DNA of 64,000 nt, taken from assembly GCA_964520325.1 (NCBI GenBank), contig CAZFOB010000007.1, positions 1-64,000 of the forward strand, written 5' to 3'. Below, piece after piece: positions 51,306-60,020 of this stretch. Each line of letters opens with the position of its first letter. Position 1 is the first letter of the stretch. This DNA comes from CAZFOB01 sp964520325 (GTDB lineage: Bacteria > Actinomycetota > JAICYB01). The notes below the pieces were generated by a model. That model did no database searches. It was not told the DNA's origin and was given only the letters and a program-made list of their open reading frames with translations. The translations under genes and the position numbers were made by a program.

Positions 51306-52513
51306 GCATCGCAAGTGCAGTTCGCTACAACCCGTACGACTATGAGATCCACGAGGATCCTTACCCGACGTATACACGGTTGCGGTCAGAGGCGCCCCTG
51401 TACCGCAACGACGAGTTGAACTTCTGGGCGTTGTCGCGTCACACCGACGTCGTTGCAGCCTTTCGCGACACCGACCGGTTCTCGAGCGCGATGGGCGTAT
51501 CGCTTGAGCCCGCCGCGAGCGGACCGCACGCGTACAAGACGATGTCGTTCCTTGCGATGGATCCGCCGCGTCACGACCGGATGCGCACGCTTGTCTCGAA
51601 GGGGTTCACGCCGCGCCGCGTGGCAGAGATGGAACAACGCGTGCGCGATCTCACGATGCTCTATCTCGAACCGGCGATCGACGGCGAGTCGTTCGATTTC
51701 GTCCGCGACTTTTCGGGCAAGCTCCCGATGGATGTCATCTCCGAGATGATCGGCGTGCCGCAAGCGGATCGGGACGAAGTCCGGCGGCAGGCCGACCTCT
51801 TGGTGCATCGCGAGGCCGACGTCTTGGACGTGCCGCGCTCAGCCGCCGAGGCGGCGCTGACACTCGCCGGTTACTTCTCGGACATGGTTTCCGAGCGACG
51901 TTCTAAGCGCACCAGCGACCTGACTTCCGCACTGCTTGATGCGCAGCTCTCCGATGACTCCATGGCCGATGACCGTCTCGAGGATGCCGAGATCATCGGG
52001 TTCCTCTTCCTGATGGTCGTAGCCGGCAACGAGACGACCGCGAAGCTCCTCGCGAATGCGTGGTACTACGCTTCGTGTTTCCCGGACGAACGCACGAAGG
52101 TGTTCGGCGATCCGTCGAAGATCGTGGGCTGGGTCGAAGAAACGCTCAGGTTCGATCCGTCGTCTCAGATGGTGTCGCGCACGGCGACGACCGACGTCAA
52201 AGTTCGTGAACGAGAGATCGCGGAGGGCGACCGGGTTCTCTTGCTCATCGGCTCTGCGAACCGCGACGACGACGTCTTCCCGCAGGCAGATCGCTACGAC
52301 GTGGACCGCGACACCAGCGCATCGATCGGCTTCGGCGCCGGTCCGCACTTCTGTCTCGGCGCAGCCCTCGCACGGATCGAGGGCCGGGTCGCTTTGCGTG
52401 AGCTCACGAGGCGCGTGAAGTCCTACGAGGTGGACACCGCGAACGTCGGGCGCGTGCACTCGGTGAACGTGCGTGGGTTCTCGTCGTTACCGACGACGGT
52501 GGAGGTGCGCTGA
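51302..52513 (+). CDS. Cytochrome P450 (CYP123-position homologue)
   Basis: 403 residues. I-helix MVVAGNETTAKLLAN (about 237), K-helix EETLR (about 280), heme loop FGAGPHFCLGAALARIEG (Cys near 350). FLAMDPPRHDRMRTLVSKGFTP is the C-helix heme-propionate region. It is the second gene after tetR, as cyp123 is in M. tuberculosis; whether it belongs to CYP123 by identity cannot be judged by eye. Electrons probably come from the ferredoxin at 54686. Confidence 0.85.
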   Translation: MSIASAVRYNPYDYEIHEDPYPTYTRLRSEAPLYRNDELNFWALSRHTDVVAAFRDTDRFSSAMGVSLEPAASGPHAYKTMSFLAMDPPRHDRMRTLVSKGFTPRRVAEMEQRVRDLTMLYLEPAIDGESFDFVRDFSGKLPMDVISEMIGVPQADRDEVRRQADLLVHREADVLDVPRSAAEAALTLAGYFSDMVSERRSKRTSDLTSALLDAQLSDDSMADDRLEDAEIIGFLFLMVVAGNETTAKLLANAWYYASCFPDERTKVFGDPSKIVGWVEETLRFDPSSQMVSRTATTDVKVREREIAEGDRVLLLIGSANRDDDVFPQADRYDVDRDTSASIGFGAGPHFCLGAALARIEGRVALRELTRRVKSYEVDTANVGRVHSVNVRGFSSLPTTVEVR

Positions 52514-53307
52514 TGGCGCGGTTCGCACCGCATCCACGCCGGCGTCCGGCGATCGTGACCGGCGCGTCGTCCGGCATCGGGGCCGCCACAGCCGTCGCAC
52601 TCGCGCAGGCCGGACACCCGGTCGTGCTCGGAGCGCGGCGAGCGCAACGTTGTGAAGAGATCGCCGGTGAGATCCGTTCGCACGGGGGCGAGGCGGTGGC
52701 CGTGCTGCTCGACCTGGCCGATCCCGGATCGATCAAGGACTTCGCCGGCAGCGCGGCGATCTTCGGACCGGTCGAGGTGCTTGTCGCCAACGCCGGCGAC
52801 ACGCAGCTCGGCCACGGCATCACGACGCCACCGGGCGATTTCGCGCTCCAGATCCAGGTGAATCTCCTCGGCACACAGCAACTCGTGTCGCACATCGCGC
52901 CATCGATGGTCGACCGTCACCGCGGCGACCTCGTCTTCGTGACGACGGACGGCGTCCACTCACCGCGTCCCGGGATGGCCGCCTACCTCACGGCGAAGGC
53001 CGGCCTCGAGGGCTATGCCCGGATCTTGCAGATGGAGCTCGAAGGCACAGGAGTACGCGCGTCGATCGTGCGTCCGGGGCCGACGGGAACCGAGATGGGA
53101 ACGGACTGGGACCCCGAGGCGCTCGCGCCGCTCTTCGACGAGTGGACCAAGTGGGGTATGGCACGGCACGACTGCTTCCTCCGTCCCGAACACATCGCGA
53201 CGGCGATCGCGACGGTCGTCGGGATGCCGCGAGGCGCGAGCATCGCTCTGATCGAAGTGCAACCGGAAGCACCTGGACCGGACGACTTGCAAGGAGGTTC
53301 GACATGA
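52513..53307 (+). CDS. Short-chain dehydrogenase/reductase
   Basis: 264 residues. VTGASSGIGAATAVALA (about 15-31) binds NAD(P), the NAG-type turn is VANAGD (about 96), the catalytic Tyr-Lys is in AAYLTAKAGLEGY (about 157-169), and RPGPTGTEMG follows. Positional counterpart of Rv0765c between cyp123 and cyp51. A 3-hydroxysteroid or sterol-alcohol oxidation is plausible. Overlaps both neighbours (TGATG and ATGA). Confidence 0.87.
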   Translation: MARFAPHPRRRPAIVTGASSGIGAATAVALAQAGHPVVLGARRAQRCEEIAGEIRSHGGEAVAVLLDLADPGSIKDFAGSAAIFGPVEVLVANAGDTQLGHGITTPPGDFALQIQVNLLGTQQLVSHIAPSMVDRHRGDLVFVTTDGVHSPRPGMAAYLTAKAGLEGYARILQMELEGTGVRASIVRPGPTGTEMGTDWDPEALAPLFDEWTKWGMARHDCFLRPEHIATAIATVVGMPRGASIALIEVQPEAPGPDDLQGGST

Positions 53308-54686
53308 CGACTGCGGGACTGCGTGAGCCGCCGAAGGTCTCCGGCGGTGACGCACCGGACGGCCATCTCGAAGAGCTCCGCCACGACCCGATCGGGCTGA
53401 TGTGGCGGGTGCACAACGAGTGCGGTGACGTCGGCGAGTTCCGATTGGGACAGCGTCCCGTCGTGCTCGTCAGCGGGGCTGAGGCCAACGAGGTCTTCTT
53501 CCGTGCGAGCGAAGAGGAACTCGACCAGGCGGAGGCGTATCCCTTCATGAAAGCGATCTTCGGCGAGGGCGTCGTGTTCGACGCGCCGCCCGAGCGGCGG
53601 CGCGAGATGCTGCACAACCAGGCGCTGCGGGACAAGTTCATGCGCGGACACGCGACGACGATCCAGCACGAGGTCGAGCAGATGGTTGCGCGCGGTGGTG
53701 ACTCCGGCGAGATCGACCTGCTCGACTGGTTCGCGGAGCTGACGATCTATACATCGTCCGCGTGCTTGATCGGGCGCCGCTTCCGTGGAGATCTCGATCG
53801 CCGCTTCGCCGAGCTCTACCACGATCTCGAATGCGGGACCGACGCGATCGCGTTCGTCGACCCGTACGCGCCGATAGAGAGCTTCCGCAAGCGGGACGCA
53901 GCGCGTGCTGGGCTTGTCTTGCTCGTCGAAGCGATCATCGCCAAACGCGAGAGCGAACCTGGCTATCCCGAAGGCCTGGCCGACGACGACCGGGATCTGC
54001 TCGACGTCCTCATGTCGCTGTGTCACGAGGACGGAACACCCCGCTTCTCGGCGGACACGATCACCGGCATGTTCATCTCGATGATGTTCGCCGGTCACCA
54101 CACGACCTCCGGCACCGCGGCGTGGACGCTCATCGAGCTCTTGCGCCATCCGGAATGCATGGCCGCGGTGAAGGCCGAGCTCGATGAGCTCTTCGCGACC
54201 GGGAACGAGGTGAGCTACCAGGCATTGCGCGAGATGCCTTTACTGCAAGCTTCGATCAAAGAAGCATTGCGCCTGCATCCGCCGCTGATCCTGTTGTTGC
54301 GCGCGGCTAAGCAGGAGATCCTGATCTCAACAAAGAGCGGGGATTACCGCATCGAACCCGGCAAGCTCGTCGGTGCATCGCCTGCTGTGTCGAACCGGCT
54401 CGAGGCGTCGTTCCCGGACGCAGAAGCGTTCAAGCCGGAGCGGTATCTCGACCCGCGGAACGAAGACGTCGAGAACCGCTGGACGTGGATCCCCTTCGGC
54501 GCCGGCAAGCACCGTTGCGTCGGTGCGCCGTTCGCCATGATGCAGCTGAAAGCGATCTTCTCAGTGTTGCTCCGCACGTGGGACCTCCAGCTCGCCCAGC
54601 CTCCGGACACCTACCGCAACGACCATTCGAAGATGGTCGTCCAGCTGCAGCAGCCGTGCCTCGCGCGCTACTCGAGGTGCGACTGA
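53304..54686 (+). CDS. cyp51: CYP51 sterol 14-alpha-demethylase
   Basis: 460 residues with close agreement to bacterial CYP51: PKVSGGDAPDGHLEELRHDPIG, YPFMKAIFGEGVVFDAPPERRREMLHN (B' region), ELTIYTSSACLIG, the CYP51-specific I-helix FISMMFAGHHTTSGTAAWTL, KEALRLHPPL (ExxR) and heme loop FGAGKHRCVGAPFA (Cys near 396). CYP51 removes the 14-alpha methyl of lanosterol- or obtusifoliol-type sterols. AAGGAGG lies upstream, and a ferredoxin gene follows by one-base overlap. Confidence 0.95.
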   Translation: MTTAGLREPPKVSGGDAPDGHLEELRHDPIGLMWRVHNECGDVGEFRLGQRPVVLVSGAEANEVFFRASEEELDQAEAYPFMKAIFGEGVVFDAPPERRREMLHNQALRDKFMRGHATTIQHEVEQMVARGGDSGEIDLLDWFAELTIYTSSACLIGRRFRGDLDRRFAELYHDLECGTDAIAFVDPYAPIESFRKRDAARAGLVLLVEAIIAKRESEPGYPEGLADDDRDLLDVLMSLCHEDGTPRFSADTITGMFISMMFAGHHTTSGTAAWTLIELLRHPECMAAVKAELDELFATGNEVSYQALREMPLLQASIKEALRLHPPLILLLRAAKQEILISTKSGDYRIEPGKLVGASPAVSNRLEASFPDAEAFKPERYLDPRNEDVENRWTWIPFGAGKHRCVGAPFAMMQLKAIFSVLLRTWDLQLAQPPDTYRNDHSKMVVQLQQPCLARYSRCD

Positions 54687-54880
54687 TGCGGATCGAAGTC
54701 GATCTCGGTCTGTGCCAGGGCCACGGTGTCTGCGAGTCGGAGGCACCCGAGGTGTTCCGGGTCTCGAAGGCCAACGTCGTTGAGGTGCTCGACACCAACC
54801 CGCCGGAGGAACTGCGTGCAACGGTGGTCGAAGCCGTGAAGAACTGTCCGACGCAAGCCCTGACCATCGTGGAGGACTGA
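54686..54880 (+). CDS. 3Fe-4S ferredoxin partner of CYP51
   Basis: 64 residues. Cys10-x2-His13-x2-Cys16 and a late Cys-Pro (CPTQAL, about 54) form the three-Cys cluster with His in the second ligand place, as in the mycobacterial cyp51 ferredoxin Rv0763c. Acidic and small, so suited to feed electrons to CYP51 and perhaps the upstream P450. One-base overlaps on both sides. Confidence 0.92.
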   Translation: MRIEVDLGLCQGHGVCESEAPEVFRVSKANVVEVLDTNPPEELRATVVEAVKNCPTQALTIVED

Positions 54881-55458
54881 TGCCGGCATACCCGCGCGAC
54901 GAGCTCGAAGAGATGGTGCAGAAGTGGCTCGACACAAACACGCACTGCGAGCGGATCGGTGATTGGCGTCCTCTGGCGGAGCTGTTCACGCAGGACGCGA
55001 CCTACGGATGGAACCTCGGCCCCGGCGGCGACTTCATGGCCGTCGGCCGGGACCAGATCCGCGACATCGCGCTCGGCATGGAGATGGGTGGCCTCGATGG
55101 CTGGAGCTACCCGTACCAAGAGGTGCTGATCGACGATCGCAGGGGCCAAGTCATCGGTTTGTGGAAGCAGGTCGCCGACGCGAAACGTGCGGACGCTACG
55201 CCCTACGAGGTGCTCGGGATCGGCGGCAGCTGGTTCCGCTACGGCGGCAACTTCCAGTGGTCGTGGCAGCGTGACTTCTTCGACTTCGGCAACGCCGCCG
55301 CGCTCTTCATGGAGATGATGAAGGACAACACGCTGTCCGAGGGGATGACCAAGCGCATGGAGCGATCTGTGAAGGGCGACCTTCCCGGCCACTACCGCCG
55401 CGGCGAGCTTCCCGTCGGGATCTGGCCAAGTGATTCGGGGGGCCCGCGTGAGGTTTGA
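54880..55458 (+). CDS. NTF2/SnoaL-like fold protein
   Basis: 192 residues. An N-terminal helix pair (ELEEMVQKWLDTNTHCERIGDW), LAELFTQDATYGWNLGPGG and a Trp-rich sheet (FQWSWQRDFFDFGN) resemble the cone-shaped NTF2/SnoaL fold that binds small hydrophobic ligands. It follows the ferredoxin as Rv0762c (about 181 residues, from memory) does in M. tuberculosis. No catalytic residues are certain; ligand binding or isomerase activity is possible. Confidence 0.75.
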   Translation: MPAYPRDELEEMVQKWLDTNTHCERIGDWRPLAELFTQDATYGWNLGPGGDFMAVGRDQIRDIALGMEMGGLDGWSYPYQEVLIDDRRGQVIGLWKQVADAKRADATPYEVLGIGGSWFRYGGNFQWSWQRDFFDFGNAAALFMEMMKDNTLSEGMTKRMERSVKGDLPGHYRRGELPVGIWPSDSGGPREV

Positions 55459-56173
55459 TGGGAGGGTCGCGATTGTGACCGGCTCGGCCGGTGGGATCGG
55501 CGAGGCGTACGTCCGCGCCCTCGCCGACGAGGGTGCAAGCGTCGTCGTCGCCGACCTCGACGCCGAGCGTGGGGAGAAGGTCGCCGCGGATATCGGTGGA
55601 GCCTTCGTCGGCGTCGATGTCTCTGACGAAGCATCGACGCAGGCCATGGCCGCGGCCACCGTCGATCGCTTCGGCGGGATCGATCTCCTGGTGAACAACG
55701 CTGCGATCTACGCAGGCATGAAGATCGACGCGCTGCTGACTGTCGACTGGGAGTACTACCGGCGTTTCATGTCCGTGAACATGGACGGCGCACTGCTGTG
55801 CACGCGGGCCTGCGCACCACACATGCGCACGGGCAGCGCGATCGTGAACCAGTCGTCGACGGCCGCGTGGATGTACGCCGGCTACTACGGACTGGCCAAG
55901 GTCGGCATCAACGGCATCACACAGCAGACCGCGCAGGAGCTCGGTGGACGGGGGATCCGGGTGAACGCGATCGCGCCGGGCCCGATCGACACCGAGGCGA
56001 CCCGTTCCACGGTCCCGCCCGAGATGATCAACCACATGATCAAGGGCCTTGCGCTCAAGCGGGTGGGCACGACCGACGACCTCGTGGGCTTAGTTCTGTT
56101 CCTGTTATCCGACGAGGCGTCGTGGATCACCGGGCAGATCTTCAACGTCGATGGGGGCCAGATATTCCGATGA
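55448..56173 (+). CDS. Short-chain dehydrogenase/reductase
   Basis: 241 residues from GTG 55448 (an earlier GTG at 55430 would add six). VTGSAGGIGEAYVRALA (about 9-25) binds NAD, VVVADLD favours NAD(H), LLVNNAAIYAG (about 81), catalytic Ser in NQSSTAAW, Tyr-Lys in YYGLAKVGI (about 147-151). ITGQIFNVDGGQ is the usual C-terminus. It overlaps the NTF2-like gene by 11 bp. Confidence 0.88.
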   Translation: MRFDGRVAIVTGSAGGIGEAYVRALADEGASVVVADLDAERGEKVAADIGGAFVGVDVSDEASTQAMAAATVDRFGGIDLLVNNAAIYAGMKIDALLTVDWEYYRRFMSVNMDGALLCTRACAPHMRTGSAIVNQSSTAAWMYAGYYGLAKVGINGITQQTAQELGGRGIRVNAIAPGPIDTEATRSTVPPEMINHMIKGLALKRVGTTDDLVGLVLFLLSDEASWITGQIFNVDGGQIFR

Positions 56174-56186
56174 AAGCGTTCTGTTC

Positions 56187-56999
56187 GTGAGACTCGGGTT
56201 CATCGGACTAGGGCAGATCGGCCGGCCGATGGCCAAGCGTCTCGACGCGCCGGTGGTGTTCGACGTGCGCGAGGAAGCGATGGACGGGTTCTCGGACCCC
56301 GCATCGAACGTGGAAGAGGTCGCGCGGCGTGCTGATGTCATCTCGGTGATGGTGCGCGATGACGAGCAGGTGCGTGACGTCGTCATGCAGATCATCGCCG
56401 CCCGCCGCGGCGGCATCGTCGTCGCCGTACATTCGACGATCGTGTCGGGTACCGCGGAAGCGCTGTCGGAGGAGGCAGCGCGTCACGGTGTGGCTGTGTT
56501 GGACGCGCCGGTGAGTGGCGGATCGATCGGCGCGAGTGAAGGGACACTCGCCGTCATGATCGGCGGCGCTCCGGCGGCCTTCGAGATCTGCCGGGACGCG
56601 TTCGCACCGTGGGCCTCGCTCGTCGTCCATGCCGGCCAGGTTGGATCTGGTACGCGGATGAAGCTCGCGCGCAACCTCATCACGTTCGCGTCGTTTGCCG
56701 CTGTCGGTGAGGCGCAGCGTCTGGCCGAGTCGGCCGGCGTCGATCTTGTCGCGCTCGGCAATGTCGTCCGCCACTCCGACAAGGTCACCGGCGGACCCGG
56801 CGCGATCATGTTCCGCGCGACCGCGGCTCCTGTAGCCGAAGACGATCCTTGGCGCGACGTTCTGCTGCACACACGGGACCTCGGCGAGAAGGATCTGCGT
56901 CTGGCGCTCGAGCTCGCCGAGAAGCTCGGAGTCGACCTCCCTGTGGCACGTCTGTCGTCGGAGCGACTTGCCGCCGGGCTCGGGGTTGCCCATGAGTGA
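56187..56999 (+). CDS. 3-hydroxyisobutyrate dehydrogenase-family oxidoreductase
   Basis: 270 residues from GTG 56187. GFIGLGQIGRPMAKRL (about 4-19) is the NAD(P) turn, DAPVSGGSIGASEGTLAVMIGG (from about 110) the substrate loop, and the catalytic Lys is in GSGTRMKLARNL (about 159). The family oxidises beta-hydroxy acids. It lies 13 bp after the SDR and overlaps the CMD-like gene by 8 bp. Confidence 0.87.
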   Translation: MRLGFIGLGQIGRPMAKRLDAPVVFDVREEAMDGFSDPASNVEEVARRADVISVMVRDDEQVRDVVMQIIAARRGGIVVAVHSTIVSGTAEALSEEAARHGVAVLDAPVSGGSIGASEGTLAVMIGGAPAAFEICRDAFAPWASLVVHAGQVGSGTRMKLARNLITFASFAAVGEAQRLAESAGVDLVALGNVVRHSDKVTGGPGAIMFRATAAPVAEDDPWRDVLLHTRDLGEKDLRLALELAEKLGVDLPVARLSSERLAAGLGVAHE

Positions 57000-57345
57000 C
57001 GATCGTCGACAGAAGGGCCTCGCGAAGATGCGCGAGGTCTATGGATGGGACCTGCCGGTTGTTGACGGCGATTTCACCGAGCTCACGGTCGACCACTTGT
57101 TCGCCGAGATCTGGTCACGGGATGGTCTGTCGATCCGCGATCGTCGTTTGCTGCTCATCGGGCTGCTCGTCGCCGGGGGACTGGATGACGTCGTCGAGCT
57201 CCAGATCGACGCTGCGCTGCGTCTGAAGGAGCTCGATGCCGACGAGCTGCGTGAGATCGTGGTTTTCCTCACGCATTACGCGGGATGGCCGCGCGGCGCG
57301 AAGCTCAACTCGATCGTCGAAAAGATGATCGCGAAACAGAAGTGA
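56992..57345 (+). CDS. Carboxymuconolactone decarboxylase-family protein
   Basis: 117 residues, all helical. LSIRDRRLLLIGLLVAGGLDDVVELQIDAALRLKELDADELREIVVFLTHYAGWPRGAKL is the CMD core (about 48-108). The Cys pair of AhpD-type members is absent, so it is closer to the gamma-CMD branch that acts on lactone or beta-keto acids. Exact activity unknown. GTGA overlap with the next gene. Confidence 0.8.
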   Translation: MSDDRRQKGLAKMREVYGWDLPVVDGDFTELTVDHLFAEIWSRDGLSIRDRRLLLIGLLVAGGLDDVVELQIDAALRLKELDADELREIVVFLTHYAGWPRGAKLNSIVEKMIAKQK

Positions 57346-58553
57346 CTTCTCCGTTCGATCCCCTCGACGACACAACTCTCGCCACACTCGTGCGCGAGTA
57401 CTTGCTGTGCGGGCATCTCATCGACCGGTCGGGTATGCCCCACGTCGTCGGCAGGTTCGGGCTCGAGGGCATGCGGGACGTCGCCATCGACGAGTGGATG
57501 GGCGCGAGCCCGATCTACACACGCCGCATCCAGAAGCTCCTCGGATTCGAAGGGGACACGGTCGAGACGATCTTCAAGGGCATGCAGATCGACATCGGAG
57601 CGCCGCCGCAGTTCATGGACTTCCGCTACGAAGTCACGGACGACCATCACGGCGAGTTCTGGCTCGACTGCTGCGGTGCATTGATGGACGTCGAGCCGCT
57701 CGGCGACGAGTACGTCGTCACCATGTGTCACCACATCGAGGACCCCACGTTCGACGCAACAGCTGCGGCAACCAACCCGCGCGCGCGGATGCGGCCCATC
57801 CATCGTCCGCCGCGGAAACCAACGGAGCGCGTGCCGCACTGCCGGTGGACGGTGGCGATCGACGAAGAGTCCGAGCCGCTGCCCGAGCCCCCTCAAGCCG
57901 AGCGCATCGCGACAACGCGGGCGGCCTGCGTCGAGTTGGCCGAGGTCGCCGACGACTATGCGGGGCCGCTACAAGCGGATCTGCGCTTCGAAGCTTTCTC
58001 GCGCCGGACCCTGATCGCGCTCCTGAACGAAGTTGCGCTCCAGGGACATCTGCTCACTCTGTCGTTCGCTGATGCCGTCGAGCGGCGTTCCGATACGGCT
58101 ACCGCTGCTGAGATCGTGCGCAAGCAGTTCACCGGGATCGCCGGGGTGGCGGCGGGTCGTATCAGCGCGGCCCTTCATACCGACGACGTAGCGACAGTCC
58201 TCGACCTGCACCCCGCGTTCCACCCGCGGAACTACATCGACGTCCGCGTCGACGGGTTGTCGATCGAGCTGAACGACTGCGCGGCGATCGGTGACCGCCC
58301 CGGATACACGTGGGCCGATGTTCTCGCCGATGGCGGCAGCGAACCGCTCGACGCGATCGCGCACGCTGTCGATCCGCGAGCTCGCTTCGACAAGACCTCG
58401 CGCACAAGCTGGACGCTCGAACTGGACGAGGAGCCGAGGCGCGAGGCCAGGGAGGTCGCGGTCACCCGTTTGTCCACGGGGGCCGCGTTCGCCTACGAGG
58501 ACAGATCTGGCGAGCACGGATCTGGCGACCACGGATCTGGTGAACGGAGTTGA
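57342..58553 (+). CDS. Conserved protein of unknown function, Cys/His-rich centre
   Basis: 403 residues from GTG 57342. The N-terminal third (GHLIDRSGMPHVVGRFG...AIDEWMGASPIYTRRI) is helical. The centre carries a striking set of possible metal ligands: CC (about 109-110), CHH (about 127-129), a His near 153 and HC (about 166-167). The C-terminal half is mixed alpha/beta with more His (NPHP-like ALHTDDV...DLHPAFHP). I do not recognise the family with confidence. Co-translation with the CMD-like and ALDH genes puts it in the cyp51 operon. Its tail is a 15-bp three-copy repeat. Confidence 0.7.
   Translation: MTSPFDPLDDTTLATLVREYLLCGHLIDRSGMPHVVGRFGLEGMRDVAIDEWMGASPIYTRRIQKLLGFEGDTVETIFKGMQIDIGAPPQFMDFRYEVTDDHHGEFWLDCCGALMDVEPLGDEYVVTMCHHIEDPTFDATAAATNPRARMRPIHRPPRKPTERVPHCRWTVAIDEESEPLPEPPQAERIATTRAACVELAEVADDYAGPLQADLRFEAFSRRTLIALLNEVALQGHLLTLSFADAVERRSDTATAAEIVRKQFTGIAGVAAGRISAALHTDDVATVLDLHPAFHPRNYIDVRVDGLSIELNDCAAIGDRPGYTWADVLADGGSEPLDAIAHAVDPRARFDKTSRTSWTLELDEEPRREAREVAVTRLSTGAAFAYEDRSGEHGSGDHGSGERS
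58501..58545 (+). repeat. 15-bp unit in three tandem copies at the 3' end of the unknown gene
   Basis: Units ACNGATCTGGYGANC lie at 58501-58515, 58516-58530 and 58531-58545, with a few substitutions between copies. They encode SGEH, GSGDH and GSGER steps at the C-terminus, ending 5 bp before the stop and TTG overlap. Confidence 0.92.
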
Positions 58554-60007
58554 CCGAGCTCGACGTCCTGCTCATCGACGGCACGCTCGAACGAGCCTCA
58601 CGCACGTTCGCATCCATCAACCCCGCGACAGAGGAGATCGTCGGCCATGCCGCCGACGCGGACGCCACCCATCTGGACCGGGCGATCGACGCTGCGCGGC
58701 GGGCGTTTGACGAGCGGACCGACTGGGCTGATCCGGCGTTCCGCGCGCGCTGCCTTCGGCAGCTGCGCGCGGGACTGCTCGCTCACGTAGACGACCTCCG
58801 CGACCTGACGGTCGCGGAGGTCGGCACCCCGGTCTTCCTCACCCATGGCCCGCAGCTCGACACGCCGATCCAGGATCTCGGTTGGGTGGCCGACCTCACC
58901 GAGTCGTTCGTCTGGCAGCGCGACCTCGGCGCCGCCGAACCGATGGGGGTGGCGTCGCGCCGGTGGTTGCTGCGCGAACCCGTTGGCGTGGTCGGTGCGA
59001 TCACCCCCTGGAACTTCCCGCACCAGATCAATCTTGCGAAGATCGGCCCGGCGCTTGGCGCCGGCAACACGATCGTGCTGAAGCCGGCGCCCGATACGCC
59101 GTTGTGCGCAGCGTTGCTTGCGCGTGTGGTTGCCGAGGAGACCGACATCCCGTCCGGCGTGGTCAACGTGATCACGTCGTCCGACCACGCGATCGGCGCG
59201 CGCATCGCCGAGGACGAGCGGATCGATCTCGTGTCGTTCACCGGCTCTACCGACACCGGACGCACGGTCATGGCCGCAGCATCCCGCAACCTCAAGAACG
59301 TTTTTCTCGAGCTCGGGGGCAAGTCGGCATTCATCGTCCTCGACGACGCCGATATCGCGGCAGCATGTGCCATCGCCGCTTTCACGGTGTGCACCCACGC
59401 CGGCCAGGGATGCGCGATCACGACGCGCCTGCTCGTCCCCCGCGCGCGCTTCGAGGATGCGGTGGACGCCACGGCGGCGACACTCGAGAAGATCGGCTGC
59501 GGTGATCCCGTCGACCCCGGCACCGTGTGTGGGCCACTGATCTCCGGACGACATCGCGAGCGGGTTGAGAGCTATCTGCGATTGGCAAGGGAGGAGGGCG
59601 CGTCGTTTCCAACCGGCGGCGGGCGTCCGGCCGATCGACCGAAGGGATTCTTCGTCGATCCGACCCTCGTCGTCGGCTTGGAGAACTCCTCACGAGTGGC
59701 GCGTGAGGAGATCTTTGGACCAGTGCTCGTTGCGATCCCTTTCGGGGACGATGGCGACGCGGTCGAGATCGCGAACGATTCGCCGTTCGGGCTGTCTGGA
59801 GCCGTGCACAGCGGCGACCCGGAGCGCGCATGGGGCATCGCGCGCAAGATCAGAACGGGAACCATGAGTGTGAACGGCGGCGTTTGGTATTCAGCGGACG
59901 TACCCTTCGGGGGATACAAAGGTTCTGGTATCGGTCGCGAGATGGGGCTCCTCGGATTCGAGGAGTATCTCGAGACGAAGGTGGTCGCCGAAGGGGGCGC
60001 CACCTAG
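58550..60007 (+). CDS. Aldehyde dehydrogenase of the cyp51 operon
   Basis: 485 residues from TTG 58550 (TTGA overlap). ITPWNFPHQINLAKIGPALGAGNTIVLKPAPDTP binds cofactor, general base Glu in LELGGKSAFIVL (about 254), nucleophile Cys in GQGCAITTRL (about 288), and GGYKGSGIGREMG near the end. In M. tuberculosis an aldehyde dehydrogenase gene (aldA, Rv0768) sits next to the same tetR-cyp51 set. It may oxidise an alcohol-derived aldehyde produced by the P450/SDR steps. Confidence 0.9.
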   Translation: MTELDVLLIDGTLERASRTFASINPATEEIVGHAADADATHLDRAIDAARRAFDERTDWADPAFRARCLRQLRAGLLAHVDDLRDLTVAEVGTPVFLTHGPQLDTPIQDLGWVADLTESFVWQRDLGAAEPMGVASRRWLLREPVGVVGAITPWNFPHQINLAKIGPALGAGNTIVLKPAPDTPLCAALLARVVAEETDIPSGVVNVITSSDHAIGARIAEDERIDLVSFTGSTDTGRTVMAAASRNLKNVFLELGGKSAFIVLDDADIAAACAIAAFTVCTHAGQGCAITTRLLVPRARFEDAVDATAATLEKIGCGDPVDPGTVCGPLISGRHRERVESYLRLAREEGASFPTGGGRPADRPKGFFVDPTLVVGLENSSRVAREEIFGPVLVAIPFGDDGDAVEIANDSPFGLSGAVHSGDPERAWGIARKIRTGTMSVNGGVWYSADVPFGGYKGSGIGREMGLLGFEEYLETKVVAEGGAT

Positions 60008-60020
60008 GGGAGGCAAGTTC

